Assembly: GCA_964411885.1 (NCBI GenBank)
Contig: CAYPMK010000017.1
Span: 1 to 30,468 of the forward strand
Length of the DNA stretch: 30,468 bases
Origin: JAKLHL01 sp964411885
GTDB taxonomy: Bacteria > Bdellovibrionota > JAFGOL01
Reading direction: 5' to 3'
Part shown: positions 1 to 7,714 of the stretch, piece after piece
Position numbering within the stretch: the stretch's first letter is position 1
Layout: each line of letters opens with the position of its first letter
Made by a program: the position numbers and the translations under genes
The notes under the pieces: model-generated
What the model saw: only the letters and a program-made list of their open reading frames with translations
Database searches by the model: none
What the model was told of the DNA's origin: nothing

Positions 1-552
1 AGCATCTTTAACTGATTGTATAATAACAGACTTATCAAAAGAAGCGGGATCAACACTCAAAATATTGAACTTATTATAGCTACTTGCTAAAACACTATAA
101 TACAATGAAACTACGTCGTCACCACTGTCTTTTATTGGCGTTGGTGTTTCATATGCTTGAACCCCCAACATTACTGTTCTTTTTGTTTCGCCAGGTTTAG
201 CTTGAGTTGTCTGAATCTTTAAATTGTTTACCACACCAGCTTGATCAAATCCCTTTTGTTTAACAGTTGGTGGGTTTGATTTAACGTCTACTACACTTGT
301 ACAAGTTTTATCTTTAGACTGAAGTTTTTCGCATGAATAATACGTAGACATAATTATTTTGAACATATCTAATTCATCTTTAACAATGGTTAATGGATTT
401 GTTCCCAAAAAGAAGACTTCTGCTCCCTTAGAAGAAACATCACCAGCTTTAATTGTTTTAAAGATAGAAACGTCACAAGAGTTGTCTTCGGCAAAAAGCA
501 AGCCTGAGAACAACATCATAGCCCCTAGTGTTATAGTTAAAAACTTTTTCAT
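1..552 (-). CDS. Secreted protein of unknown function (3' end beyond window)
   Basis: An open frame runs from an ATG at 552 to the left window edge with no stop, giving 184 codons; the C-terminus lies outside. The start has a purine-rich ribosome site (AGAGAGG) about 6 nt upstream. The protein opens with a Sec signal peptide: MKKF, a hydrophobic stretch (LTITLGAMMLFSGLLF), then AED as a likely signal peptidase I site near residue 21. The mature part has cysteines near residues 26, 74 and 83, and no domain I recognise. It lies 25 nt downstream of the other secreted gene (578-1393) on the same strand, so the two are probably co-transcribed. I read it as periplasmic or surface-exposed; its function is unknown. 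Confidence 0.8.
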   Translation of the reverse strand, partial: MKKFLTITLGAMMLFSGLLFAEDNSCDVSIFKTIKAGDVSSKGAEVFFLGTNPLTIVKDELDMFKIIMSTYYSCEKLQSKDKTCTSVVDVKSNPPTVKQKGFDQAGVVNNLKIQTTQAKPGETKRTVMLGVQAYETPTPIKDSGDDVVSLYYSVLASSYNKFNILSVDPASFDKSVIIQSVKDA

Positions 553-577
553 ATTATACCTCTCTTCTCCTATTTTT

Positions 578-1393
578 TTATTCCAAATCTGGGTCTGGAA
601 CAGAACCAGAACCACCATTACCCTGATTTGGGTTAACTGGGTTATTTGGTTTAACCGGATTATTCGGCTTAACTGGGTTGTTTGGTTTAACCGGATTATT
701 TGGCTTAACTGGGTTATTTGGATTAACTGGGGCAAGAGATCTGCCTCCGAGTTCAAGTATCGCAACAACTTGTTCTATAGAAGGGCATTTAGAATTTGTA
801 TTTTGAGTATTTGACTTAAACACATAATTAACGCTCATCGCTGTTTGTGCTAAAGCGCCACTAACCTTGTGTGAACAAATTAAAGTTGCTGCACAAGAAT
901 AAGCTCCGTTTAAGATTGTGCAAACATCCACTTCTGTATACTGAGTTCTACAAGAAACCTCAGCAGCTTTTTTATCAACACCAAGTATTTTTGAAAAAAG
1001 ATCAGCATAATATACGCTCATATATACATTTGATTTAATTGTCTCATTTATGGTCCTTTCACCTACAGGTATTGTGTGTAAAATACCGGGTGTTTTTGGA
1101 TTAGAAGCATATTTTTCACCAGGATTGTAGCTGGCTATGTCAACAAGATGTAGAAAAAAATCTTTCCCATAAGCTGGAGTAGAGCTGCCTCTGTCTTCCA
1201 AAGAAACGCCATACCATTTGTGAAAGCTCGGTTTATTTTGAATATTTTCTAAATATATAACGCCACCACAAAAATCTTTAACTCCAACATTTGTTGCAGC
1301 CCATTCTGTTTCAGGGCCAAACCATTGAGCAAATACATTGCCTGAGTTAAAACCAACGAAAGTGAACAATAAAATTATAAAAACCTTCTTCAT
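578..1393 (-). CDS. Secreted protein with Asn-Pro-rich C-terminal repeat tail, function unknown
   Basis: The protein has 271 residues. The frame is open further upstream to 1552, but the ATG at 1393 has AGGAGG 7 nt before it and begins a good signal peptide (MKKVFIILLFTFVG, with VFA-Q as cleavage site), so that start is chosen. The mature domain has seven cysteines, several clustered around residues 170-200 (VSC, VDVC, YSC, LIC), which suggests disulfides in the periplasm or outside the cell. The last 50 or so residues are a low-complexity tail of repeated NPVKPN hexapeptides, followed by a Gly/Ser stretch and an acidic end (PDPDLE). Such tails often act as spacers or wall-spanning linkers. 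No known catalytic domain was recognised. It is probably the first gene of a two-gene unit with the gene at 1-552. Confidence 0.8.
   Translation of the reverse strand: MKKVFIILLFTFVGFNSGNVFAQWFGPETEWAATNVGVKDFCGGVIYLENIQNKPSFHKWYGVSLEDRGSSTPAYGKDFFLHLVDIASYNPGEKYASNPKTPGILHTIPVGERTINETIKSNVYMSVYYADLFSKILGVDKKAAEVSCRTQYTEVDVCTILNGAYSCAATLICSHKVSGALAQTAMSVNYVFKSNTQNTNSKCPSIEQVVAILELGGRSLAPVNPNNPVKPNNPVKPNNPVKPNNPVKPNNPVNPNQGNGGSGSVPDPDLE
630..737 (-). repeat. 18-bp tandem repeat encoding NPVKPN units (36-bp higher-order period)
   Basis: Six contiguous 18-bp units lie inside the secreted gene at 578-1393 and encode the Asn-Pro-Val-Lys-Pro-Asn tail. On the plus strand, two unit types alternate: one begins GGTTTAACCGG and the other GGCTTAACTGG. 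The pattern therefore repeats nearly perfectly at 36 bp between 648 and 719. Flanking units at 630-647 and 720-737 are more diverged. In-frame units of this kind can gain or lose copies by slippage without breaking the gene. Confidence 0.85.
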
Positions 1394-1500
1394 AAATATT
1401 CCTCCTAGAATATATATTAGACTAAAATCCTCAATATTTCTTGCAATATGCATGCCACAAGTTAAGTGCTTAATATTAAAGGGGTTTATCCAACAAATGC

Positions 1501-1521
1501 GGTGTATAAATCTTATACACC
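1501..1521. promoter_or_regulatory. Perfect inverted repeat in the divergent intergenic region (possible operator)
   Basis: GGTGTATAA at 1501-1509 and TTATACACC at 1513-1521 are exact inverted copies around a 3-nt spacer. It lies between the divergent secreted gene (start 1393) and tmk (start 1580). A TATAAT hexamer at 1529-1534 follows closely. There is no T-run on either side, so a terminator is unlikely; a binding site for a dimeric regulator fits better. The regulator is unknown. Confidence 0.5.
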
Positions 1522-1545
1522 AAAGCAGTATAATAGACATCAAAG

Positions 1546-1573
1546 TAGACAATTCAAGGTTTTTACCTAATAT
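1546..1573 (+). promoter_or_regulatory. Predicted sigma70-type promoter for tmk, giving a leaderless mRNA
   Basis: TAGACA at 1546-1551 (five of six consensus -35 bases), a 16-nt spacer and TAATAT at 1568-1573 as -10. Transcription would begin about 7 nt later, at or next to the ATG at 1580. No Shine-Dalgarno precedes that ATG, in keeping with a leaderless start. Confidence 0.5.
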
Positions 1574-1579
1574 ATGGCC

Positions 1580-2176
1580 ATGCTAATAACAATAGAAGGC
1601 ATAGAGGGCGTTGGAAAGAGTACTCAGGTAAAACTGCTTGAGAACTACTTTTTAGAAAAAAAGATACCTTTTGTATCAACAAGAGAGCCCGGTGGTACAA
1701 AAATATGTGAAAAGATCAGGAACATCCTTTTACATGATGAGATGCACCCCTTAACAGAGATCCTATTATATGAAGCGGCAAGAGCAGAACATTTTACGAA
1801 CATCATAGAGCCAGCCCTTCATTCACAAAAAGTAGTCCTGTGTGATAGGTTCATGGATGCTAGCGTAGCATACCAAGGATATGGCAGAGGAATAGATGTT
1901 AAACTAATAGAAAATTTAAATTCTATTGCCACAAAAAACACAAAACCAAATTTAACTTTCATTCTTGATATGGATGTAGAAAATGCCTTTAAAAGATTAG
2001 AACAACGGGGCTCTACACCAGATCGTTTTGAGAAGTTAAATAAAGATTTTTATGAAAAAGTAAGAAAAGGTTATTTAGATATAGCATCTAAAGAGCCTAA
2101 TAGAGTTAAAATAATAAACTCCTTACAGGAAATAAAAAAAGTACATAATGATATTATCATGCATCTTAAATACTAG
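1580..2176 (+). CDS. tmk: Thymidylate kinase (dTMP kinase)
   Basis: Phosphorylates dTMP to dTDP with ATP in dTTP synthesis; cytosolic. The product is 198 residues, normal for the family. Visible motifs are the P-loop GIEGVGKST near residues 7-15, the dTMP-binding REPGGT, the DRF...SVAYQGYGRG segment near residue 90, and a LID region with RLEQRGSTPDRFE. An in-frame ATG at 1574 would add Met-Ala. I prefer 1580 because family members usually start just before the first beta strand (MLITIEG), and because a -10 hexamer ends at 1573, placing the predicted transcript start at this ATG. It heads an operon with holB, ricT and tatD, an order widely seen in bacteria. Confidence 0.95.
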   Translation: MLITIEGIEGVGKSTQVKLLENYFLEKKIPFVSTREPGGTKICEKIRNILLHDEMHPLTEILLYEAARAEHFTNIIEPALHSQKVVLCDRFMDASVAYQGYGRGIDVKLIENLNSIATKNTKPNLTFILDMDVENAFKRLEQRGSTPDRFEKLNKDFYEKVRKGYLDIASKEPNRVKIINSLQEIKKVHNDIIMHLKY

Positions 2177-2215
2177 AATAGACAACAGCTCTTTAATGCT
2201 GTATCTGGGAATATA

Positions 2216-3091
2216 ATGGAATTTGACAGCATCATAAAACAAATAAAAAGATCAAACCCTTCGATCATATTATCTGGTCCAAAGGGAGTTGGCAAAAAGC
2301 ATCTTGTAATGGAAATAGCAAAAACACTGCTTGGAGAAGATGGAAAGCAAATAGATAGTGGCAATCACCCATCTATTATTATGATAAAGCCAGAAATAGA
2401 TGAGAAAGGCTTGCGTAAAGGTAAAGACATAAGCATAGATCAAATAAGAGATGACGTACTAAATAAAATAGTTTTTTCAAGCCATGAAAAGAAAAGAAGG
2501 TTTGTCATAATAGACCAAGCACAAAGACTTAATGAAAGTTCCAGTAACTGCCTTTTAAAAGCAGTAGAAGAACCACCTCAAGATACGACTTTCTTTATAC
2601 TAACTCCAAACCTGCATGCAATGTTGCCAACAATAATATCAAGGTGCATGGTAATAAACGTTCCGCCTATAAATAAAGAAAAACTTGCGAAGATAGTAAA
2701 CATAGAACAAGACCACGAACTTTTAGATTATGCAAACGGGAGTGTTTCTGCATTAAAGTTTTATCTATCTATAGAAGAACTTTTGAACAAATTAAAACAA
2801 CTCCTAGATAGTACATATAGGCCTTTCGATACAATAAGTGAAGTATGTGCCTCTATCTCGGAAGAGTTAAAAGGTAACACAAAAGCAGAAGAACTTGAGA
2901 ACATAGAATATGTGTTCTCTTTTATAATGAAACACCTTATAAAAAGATTTGAGAATGGTTCCATTGGAGCAGATCAACTTTCAGCAGGGATGAAGGAATT
3001 AAATAAAATATCAAAGAAAGTATACCTAAACACACCTACACCATTGGTGTTAGAGAACATGATCCTAGAACTTTCTTTGAGGAGCGTATGA
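2216..3091 (+). CDS. holB: DNA polymerase III subunit delta prime
   Basis: Clamp-loader subunit that helps load the sliding clamp at the replication fork. The 291-residue product has an AAA+ N-terminal domain with a Walker A-like loop GPKGVGKK (residues 21-28), in which the usual Ser/Thr after Lys is replaced by Lys. It also has a Walker B/sensor region (VIIDQAQRLN), the LLKAVEEPP segment and the SRC motif (TIISRCMVI) typical of clamp-loader subunits. Delta prime often lacks a working ATP site, so the altered P-loop fits. The four-cysteine zinc module of DnaX proteins is absent, which argues against dnaX. It follows tmk by 39 nt, and its TGA abuts the ATG of ricT. The ribosome site is weak (GGGA, 4 nt from the ATG). 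Confidence 0.92.
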   Translation: MEFDSIIKQIKRSNPSIILSGPKGVGKKHLVMEIAKTLLGEDGKQIDSGNHPSIIMIKPEIDEKGLRKGKDISIDQIRDDVLNKIVFSSHEKKRRFVIIDQAQRLNESSSNCLLKAVEEPPQDTTFFILTPNLHAMLPTIISRCMVINVPPINKEKLAKIVNIEQDHELLDYANGSVSALKFYLSIEELLNKLKQLLDSTYRPFDTISEVCASISEELKGNTKAEELENIEYVFSFIMKHLIKRFENGSIGADQLSAGMKELNKISKKVYLNTPTPLVLENMILELSLRSV

Positions 3092-4243
3092 ATGTTCATT
3101 AAAGTAGTGGGGATAAAATTTCGTAATGCAGGAAGAATATATTATTACAATTCAGAGGACATAGACCTTAATGTTGGAGAACTTGTAATAGTTAACTCTC
3201 CTTCTGGACAAAAAATAGGACAAGTAGTGGTTAAACCCACCATGGTCCCAAAAGACAAATCGAACACATATAATGTTCTTGAACAAAAAACAGATGAAGA
3301 ATATTTTTTAGCAAATCTTTCTCCCGCCACATTAGACGGGAGTATCGATAGTGAACCAAAGGTTCCAGAGCAGCTTGAAAAAATAATAAGAAGAGCAACA
3401 GAAGAAGATGTAAAAGCTCAAGAAGAAAACGATAAAGTAGCAAAAGATGCTCATGAGAAATGCTTAAAATTAGTAAAATCAAAAAAATTGCCCATGAAAT
3501 TAGTAAAAACAGAATTATCCCACAACGGGAAAAAGGTAGTTTTCTATTTTACATCAAACGGCAGAGTAGATTTTAGAGACCTTGTAAAAGACCTTCTCAA
3601 AGAATTAAAAATGAGAATAGAATTAAGACAAATAGATCTTAGAGATGAAACAAAGTTAATGGGTGGAGTTGGTTGCTGTGGCAAAACACTTTGTTGCTCT
3701 ACTTTCTTAAGACACTTTAAACCTGTATCAATAAAAATGGCAAAAGAACAAAACCTTGCCCTTAATCCCACCAAAGTTAGCGGTGTTTGTGGAAGACTAC
3801 TTTGTTGTTTGGCTTATGAAATAGATACCTATAATCAGATAAAAAAAGATCTACCAAAAGTTGGTGCAAAAGTAAAAACTCCTGATGGCGTTGGCAAGGT
3901 GTTTAGGGTTGATATATTTTCTACTAACATAGACGTACTACTTGATTCTGGCTCTTTAGTTAAACATCCATTAGATAAAATAACAGAAACCACGGCAGGA
4001 GATCAGGAACATTTCGCAACAAAGAGTATAGACGCTATAATGAAAGAAGCGAGCCCAGAAGCTTCTGAAGAAGAATTAAAGGCACTAGAAGATCCTAATG
4101 AAGTAATAGATATAAAAGACACCTTCATGAAACCTGCACCAAGAGCAGACAACAGGCAAAAAGATTTTAGAAGAGATAACAGAGATAATAGAGGTGGGCA
4201 CGGTCATAACAAAAATTTCAACAAAAAACCCGGAAGAAACTAA
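3092..4243 (+). CDS. ricT: PSP1-domain protein, RicT/YaaT family
   Basis: A 383-residue protein with the PSP1 signature: a core around GVGCCGKTLCC (residues 192-202) and VSGVCGRLLCCLAYE (about 229-243). In Bacillus subtilis RicT/YaaT these cysteines help the Ric (Y-)complex bind iron-sulfur clusters, and that complex promotes RNase Y-dependent mRNA maturation. In other phyla the role is less clear. Residues about 110-130 form a charged helical stretch. The C-terminal 35 residues are a basic, Arg/Asn/Gly-rich tail (RRDNRDNRGG, then KKPGRN), probably disordered and able to touch RNA. It directly follows holB (stop and start abut) and its TAA overlaps the tatD start by one base. The tmk-holB-ricT-tatD order supports the assignment. 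Confidence 0.9.
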   Translation: MFIKVVGIKFRNAGRIYYYNSEDIDLNVGELVIVNSPSGQKIGQVVVKPTMVPKDKSNTYNVLEQKTDEEYFLANLSPATLDGSIDSEPKVPEQLEKIIRRATEEDVKAQEENDKVAKDAHEKCLKLVKSKKLPMKLVKTELSHNGKKVVFYFTSNGRVDFRDLVKDLLKELKMRIELRQIDLRDETKLMGGVGCCGKTLCCSTFLRHFKPVSIKMAKEQNLALNPTKVSGVCGRLLCCLAYEIDTYNQIKKDLPKVGAKVKTPDGVGKVFRVDIFSTNIDVLLDSGSLVKHPLDKITETTAGDQEHFATKSIDAIMKEASPEASEEELKALEDPNEVIDIKDTFMKPAPRADNRQKDFRRDNRDNRGGHGHNKNFNKKPGRN

Positions 4244-5019
4244 TGGGGTTAGAGTTTATAGACACACACGCTCACCTTGATTTTGAATATGAAAAAGATG
4301 AGACCATAAAAGACATAATCAAAAGAGCTACTGATAATAAAGTAACAAAAATAATAACTATATCTAGTGATGTTAATTCTATAGAAAAAGCCTCAAACAT
4401 CTCAAAGGAGTTCGACAACATATACCACTCAATAGGATTACACCCGCACGAAGCAAAAGACTACAACGCTGGAGTAGAAGAAAAAATATTAAACAACCAT
4501 AATAACAAATGCGTTGCTGTAGGAGAAATAGGACTTGATTATCACTATGAACTATCACCAATAGATACACAAAAAAAAGTGTTTATAAGAATGACAGAAA
4601 TAGCAAGAGAACTGAAGCTACCAGTAATAATACACTCAAGAGAAGCAGACAAAGACACTTATGAAATATTGAAGAGCGAATACAAAGATATTTGTAACGC
4701 TGTACTTCATTGTTATTCTGGCACCAAAGAAGAATTAAAAAAATATTTAGACCTTGGAATGTATATTTCTTTTACGGGAATAATCACATTCCCAAAAGCA
4801 CAAACAGTAAAAGAAGCTTTAGCTTATGCACCAATTGATAGAATAATGATAGAAACAGATTGTCCATTTCTTGCACCAGTACCACATAGAGGAAAAAAGA
4901 ATTACCCAGAATACATACCAATAATAGCAAACAAAATGGCAGAAATAAAAATTCAAAGCATAGAAAAAATAGCTGAATTCACTACAAATAATGCTAAAAA
5001 TTTGTTCAACATAAAATAA
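4243..5019 (+). CDS. tatD: TatD-family metal-dependent deoxyribonuclease
   Basis: A 258-residue TIM-barrel hydrolase of the amidohydrolase superfamily, a 3'-5' exonuclease in DNA repair and degradation in studied members. Metal ligands are visible in order: THAHLD (His9, His11), the glutamate in VGEIGLDYHY, the histidine in VIIHSREAD, the histidine in VLHCYSG, and the aspartate in IETDCPFLAP. The length is normal. The start overlaps the ricT stop (TAATG), so translational coupling is likely. It is the last gene of the tmk operon. Confidence 0.94.
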   Translation: MGLEFIDTHAHLDFEYEKDETIKDIIKRATDNKVTKIITISSDVNSIEKASNISKEFDNIYHSIGLHPHEAKDYNAGVEEKILNNHNNKCVAVGEIGLDYHYELSPIDTQKKVFIRMTEIARELKLPVIIHSREADKDTYEILKSEYKDICNAVLHCYSGTKEELKKYLDLGMYISFTGIITFPKAQTVKEALAYAPIDRIMIETDCPFLAPVPHRGKKNYPEYIPIIANKMAEIKIQSIEKIAEFTTNNAKNLFNIK

Positions 5020-5036
5020 CACAAAGAACAATATCA

Positions 5037-5066
5037 TTGACTTTAAGCTCCATTTTTTTGTATATG
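5037..5066 (+). promoter_or_regulatory. Candidate sigma70-type promoter for the secreted gene at 5087
   Basis: TTGACT at 5037-5042, an 18-nt spacer and TATATG at 5061-5066. It lies just after the tatD stop and about 20 nt before the downstream ATG, leaving room for the AGGAG ribosome site at 5077-5081. The -10 is weak, so the call is moderate. Confidence 0.4.
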
Positions 5067-5086
5067 TCCTGCTCACAGGAGTTTTT

Positions 5087-5761
5087 ATGAGAATATTTTT
5101 ATTGTTTTTGTTGATAATTTTTTTAGCGCCACAATTACATTCCCAAACAGACAACAATGCTCCTTGCTGGGGTGCAACTTTAAATACAGATTTTGATTAT
5201 AATGGTTCTGATGAACTACAAAAAACATATACTGCAACTGAAATAGTAGGCATCTATACTTCGGTAATATCAGCCTCAGAGTTAGACGAACCAAAAGAAT
5301 ATGTTTGCACTTTCTTATGGCCATATCTTTCGTTTCTCAAGAATGGTTATTATGACAACAAAGAACTTACTGATGCCTCTACTGCTTTTATCCAGGCTGC
5401 TGGAACAGAAGAATTCTTAAATAGATTAAATAATTTGGACTACAAATTAAGATTATTAGACATCTTAAAAGGATATAACGGCAAATATAGAGATAATGAC
5501 AACAAGGCTGATTATGAAAAATTTTCTAAAAGTGACAAAAACTTATTTTTTATAGAAATAATGGATAACAATGAAAAAGCATTTCTATCTTTAAGATCTT
5601 TTTTAAACAGAAAAGAAAAGTCCTCTTTAAAAGACGTTACCGGAGAAGATCTTTTTAATTTCGTTCTATATTTAAATTCACAAGAATTCCTAGATAAAGA
5701 TTATTTCCCTAGGCTAGAAGAATTCAAAGATGAACTAATGAGTGAGTTTAAAAAAATATAA
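5087..5761 (+). CDS. Secreted protein of unknown function
   Basis: A 224-residue product whose ATG has AGGAG 5 nt upstream. It begins with a typical Sec signal peptide (MRIFLLFLLIIFLAP, cleavage likely after LHS before QTD). The mature part has only two cysteines (APCWG and YVCTF) and is otherwise rich in Asp, Glu, Lys and aromatic residues. The second half is predicted helical and highly charged (EEFLNRLNN, EDLFNFVLYLN). No family is recognised. It lies downstream of tatD with its own likely promoter, and ends 6 nt before the convergent stop of rsmE. Confidence 0.75.
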   Translation: MRIFLLFLLIIFLAPQLHSQTDNNAPCWGATLNTDFDYNGSDELQKTYTATEIVGIYTSVISASELDEPKEYVCTFLWPYLSFLKNGYYDNKELTDASTAFIQAAGTEEFLNRLNNLDYKLRLLDILKGYNGKYRDNDNKADYEKFSKSDKNLFFIEIMDNNEKAFLSLRSFLNRKEKSSLKDVTGEDLFNFVLYLNSQEFLDKDYFPRLEEFKDELMSEFKKI

Positions 5762-5767
5762 ATATAC

Positions 5768-6484
5768 TTAGGAAGTACTAGAAACATTTATAACAGAAAG
5801 AGCATACATAACTGCAGTTTCTGTTCTAAGTATATTGTTCGTAAGAATATAAAAACCAAAATTAGCTTTTTCAAACAGCTTGAGTTCTTGATCTGTAAAA
5901 CCACCTTCTGGGCCAATCACGCATAGGATGTCTTTATCTTTTTTTATTAAAGAAGGAATAAAAGGCCCCTTGTCTTTATATGGATCAAGAGCAAAAAGCT
6001 GAGTGTTGGGTTGTACATTTTTAATTACCATTTCTAATTCATTTACATCAGTCACATCACATTTAAAGATCCTCTTGCATTGTGATAAGGCTTGGTCTGC
6101 TATCCTCTGCCAACGATCCCTTAATTTTTCATAAGCATTATTAGCATATGGTCTTGAGCGCTCACAAACAAATGGGATTATTTTATCTGCACCAAGTTCA
6201 ACAGCCTTTTCAACCATCATATCGAATCTTTCACGTCTTATTACAGAAACAGCAATTATTATTTGTCTTCCTTCTTTTTTAATATCTTTAACTTCTTTTA
6301 CACTAAGAAAAATATTCTTACCTTTACCAACTACAACAACTTTTGCCAAACGACCATTACCGTCAATTACTTCCAGCTCTTCGCCATCATTGCATCTTAA
6401 AACATCAATTATTCTGTGTTTAAGGTCACTATCAAGTTCTATATTGCCTGTGGTTGGTATGTTTGGAATAAAAAAGCGTCTCAT
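5768..6484 (-). CDS. rsmE: 16S rRNA (uridine(1498)-N3)-methyltransferase
   Basis: SPOUT-class enzyme that uses S-adenosylmethionine to methylate N3 of U1498 in the 30S decoding region. The 238-residue product starts with the family's MRRFFIP and an N-terminal PUA-like domain. Conserved SPOUT parts follow: DKIIPFVCERSRPY (about 100-113), GPEGGFTDQEL (191-201) and the knot motif LRTETAVMYAL (219-229). Its ATG overlaps the TGA of rfaE2 (ATGA), so the two are translationally coupled. Confidence 0.94.
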   Translation of the reverse strand: MRRFFIPNIPTTGNIELDSDLKHRIIDVLRCNDGEELEVIDGNGRLAKVVVVGKGKNIFLSVKEVKDIKKEGRQIIIAVSVIRRERFDMMVEKAVELGADKIIPFVCERSRPYANNAYEKLRDRWQRIADQALSQCKRIFKCDVTDVNELEMVIKNVQPNTQLFALDPYKDKGPFIPSLIKKDKDILCVIGPEGGFTDQELKLFEKANFGFYILTNNILRTETAVMYALSVINVSSTS

Positions 6485-6963
6485 TTTTTACCATAATTAT
6501 TCAATATCTTTTCTATTATAGTAGAACTAGATATTCCGTCTAAAAACTCTATAAGTTCTACTCTACCGCCATAAGATTCAACTATCTTTTGTCCAACGAT
6601 GGTTTTGCCCTTCCAATCCATACCCTTTACAAGAACATCTGGTTTAACAAGATTTATTAATTCTTCTGGTGTGTCCTGATCAAAAACACAAACATGATCT
6701 ACACTCTCAAGACCGCACAAGGCTCTCACTCTAAAGTTTTGATCTACTATCGGTCGACTAGGACCTTTTATCCTTTTTATAGAATCATCACTGTTTACGC
6801 CAACAAAAAGAATATGACCGAGTTTCTTTGCCTTTTCCATGTAGTCAACATGACCTGCATGAAGGATATCAAAACACCCATTTGTAAAAACTATTTTTTT
6901 ACCTTTTAGACGTAATTCATCACAAAAAGATCTAACGTTATTAGATTTTATTATCTTTGACAT
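6481..6963 (-). CDS. rfaE2: D-glycero-beta-D-manno-heptose 1-phosphate adenylyltransferase
   Basis: Nucleotidyltransferase that makes ADP-heptose for LPS inner core. At 160 residues it matches the stand-alone C-terminal (adenylyltransferase) half of HldE, without the kinase half. Visible motifs are TNGCFDILHAGHVDY with the HxGH nucleotide-binding motif (residues 35-38), VGVNSDDSIKRIKGPSRP and the C-terminal ISSSTIIEKI. The kinase partner (HldA/RfaE1) must be encoded elsewhere or be absent. It sits between the RDD gene (2-nt gap) and rsmE (4-nt overlap) and shows that the cell builds a heptose-containing outer-membrane glycolipid or a related ADP-sugar. Confidence 0.92.
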   Translation of the reverse strand: MSKIIKSNNVRSFCDELRLKGKKIVFTNGCFDILHAGHVDYMEKAKKLGHILFVGVNSDDSIKRIKGPSRPIVDQNFRVRALCGLESVDHVCVFDQDTPEELINLVKPDVLVKGMDWKGKTIVGQKIVESYGGRVELIEFLDGISSSTIIEKILNNYGKK

Positions 6964-6965
6964 AA

Positions 6966-7613
6966 TTACTCGTTGTTAACAACCTTAGTGCCTGTAAGTA
7001 AATTGTGTGCTCCCAACAAGCCTAGTGGAGGCACAAGGAATATGAGTGTTCTAAATACTATATTGATAAAAGAAGGTTTTTCACCTTTTTTATCTATCAC
7101 TCTTACATTTAAGAACATCTTCCCCGGTGTTTTGCCGGTAATGCCTTCAAAAAATATAAAATAAAAGAATAGTATCAATGCATAAAGAGTGCCCATCCAC
7201 CACACTACATCATTACCGCCAAATTCCTTAACTTTTTGTGCAAGCCCCATGCTTGTATAAGCAATATCTGCCTGACCAAAGGCAAGTATAGAGGCATATA
7301 TAAAACCAACCAAAATTATTCCACTAAGACAAAGGTCTGCAAAAAAAGCATAAGACTTCCTTATAATGCCTGCTGGCCTATTGGTGTTGGTAAATGTACT
7401 CATTTTCACAAAACCTGTAGCAGAAAAATCTTTATTAACTGTAAATTCCATAGCCTTCCTTTTTGAATAGTCCTCTCTTAAAACCTGTTTTTCTTGTTCA
7501 CTCATATTATATCTATCATAGAGACGTGGCTTTTCCTCTGCAGGCCTTTGCTTTTTGTCCATCCTGCCAAGTATCCTGTCTATTTCGTTATCGGTTATAA
7601 AACCTACTCCCAT
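6966..7613 (-). CDS. RDD-family membrane protein with N-terminal soluble extension
   Basis: A 215-residue protein; its ATG at 7613 has AGGAG about 8 nt upstream. The first 75 or so residues are charged and soluble (EQEKQVLREDYSKRK). The RDD domain follows: GIIRKSYAFFADLCL carries the conserved Arg and first Asp, two membrane segments follow (about 95-115 and 140-155), then GITGKTPGKMFLNVRVID and a final hydrophobic hairpin (FRTLIFLVPPLGLLGA). RDD proteins are inner-membrane proteins of mostly unknown function, some linked to transport. It is probably the first gene of a three-gene unit with rfaE2 and rsmE. Confidence 0.85.
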   Translation of the reverse strand: MGVGFITDNEIDRILGRMDKKQRPAEEKPRLYDRYNMSEQEKQVLREDYSKRKAMEFTVNKDFSATGFVKMSTFTNTNRPAGIIRKSYAFFADLCLSGIILVGFIYASILAFGQADIAYTSMGLAQKVKEFGGNDVVWWMGTLYALILFFYFIFFEGITGKTPGKMFLNVRVIDKKGEKPSFINIVFRTLIFLVPPLGLLGAHNLLTGTKVVNNE

Positions 7614-7714
7614 AAATAGTCTCCTTTAATCAATACTAGCCATATTATAGAACAAAAGCCAGCCTATATTCAAGTCCCTAGTGTTTATTTAAAAAACAAA
7701 GTATTATTCACTGT

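Noticed and set aside
359..814. Plus-strand open frame of 151 codons rich in Trp, Asn and Ile repeats
   Set aside because: It is the antisense shadow of the two secreted minus-strand genes; the repeats come from the NPVKPN units read backwards. It has no ribosome site and crosses two genes.
1394..1552. N-terminal extension of 53 residues on the secreted protein at 578-1393
   Set aside because: The extension has no conserved character, would hide a clear signal peptide, and the internal ATG has a perfect AGGAGG.
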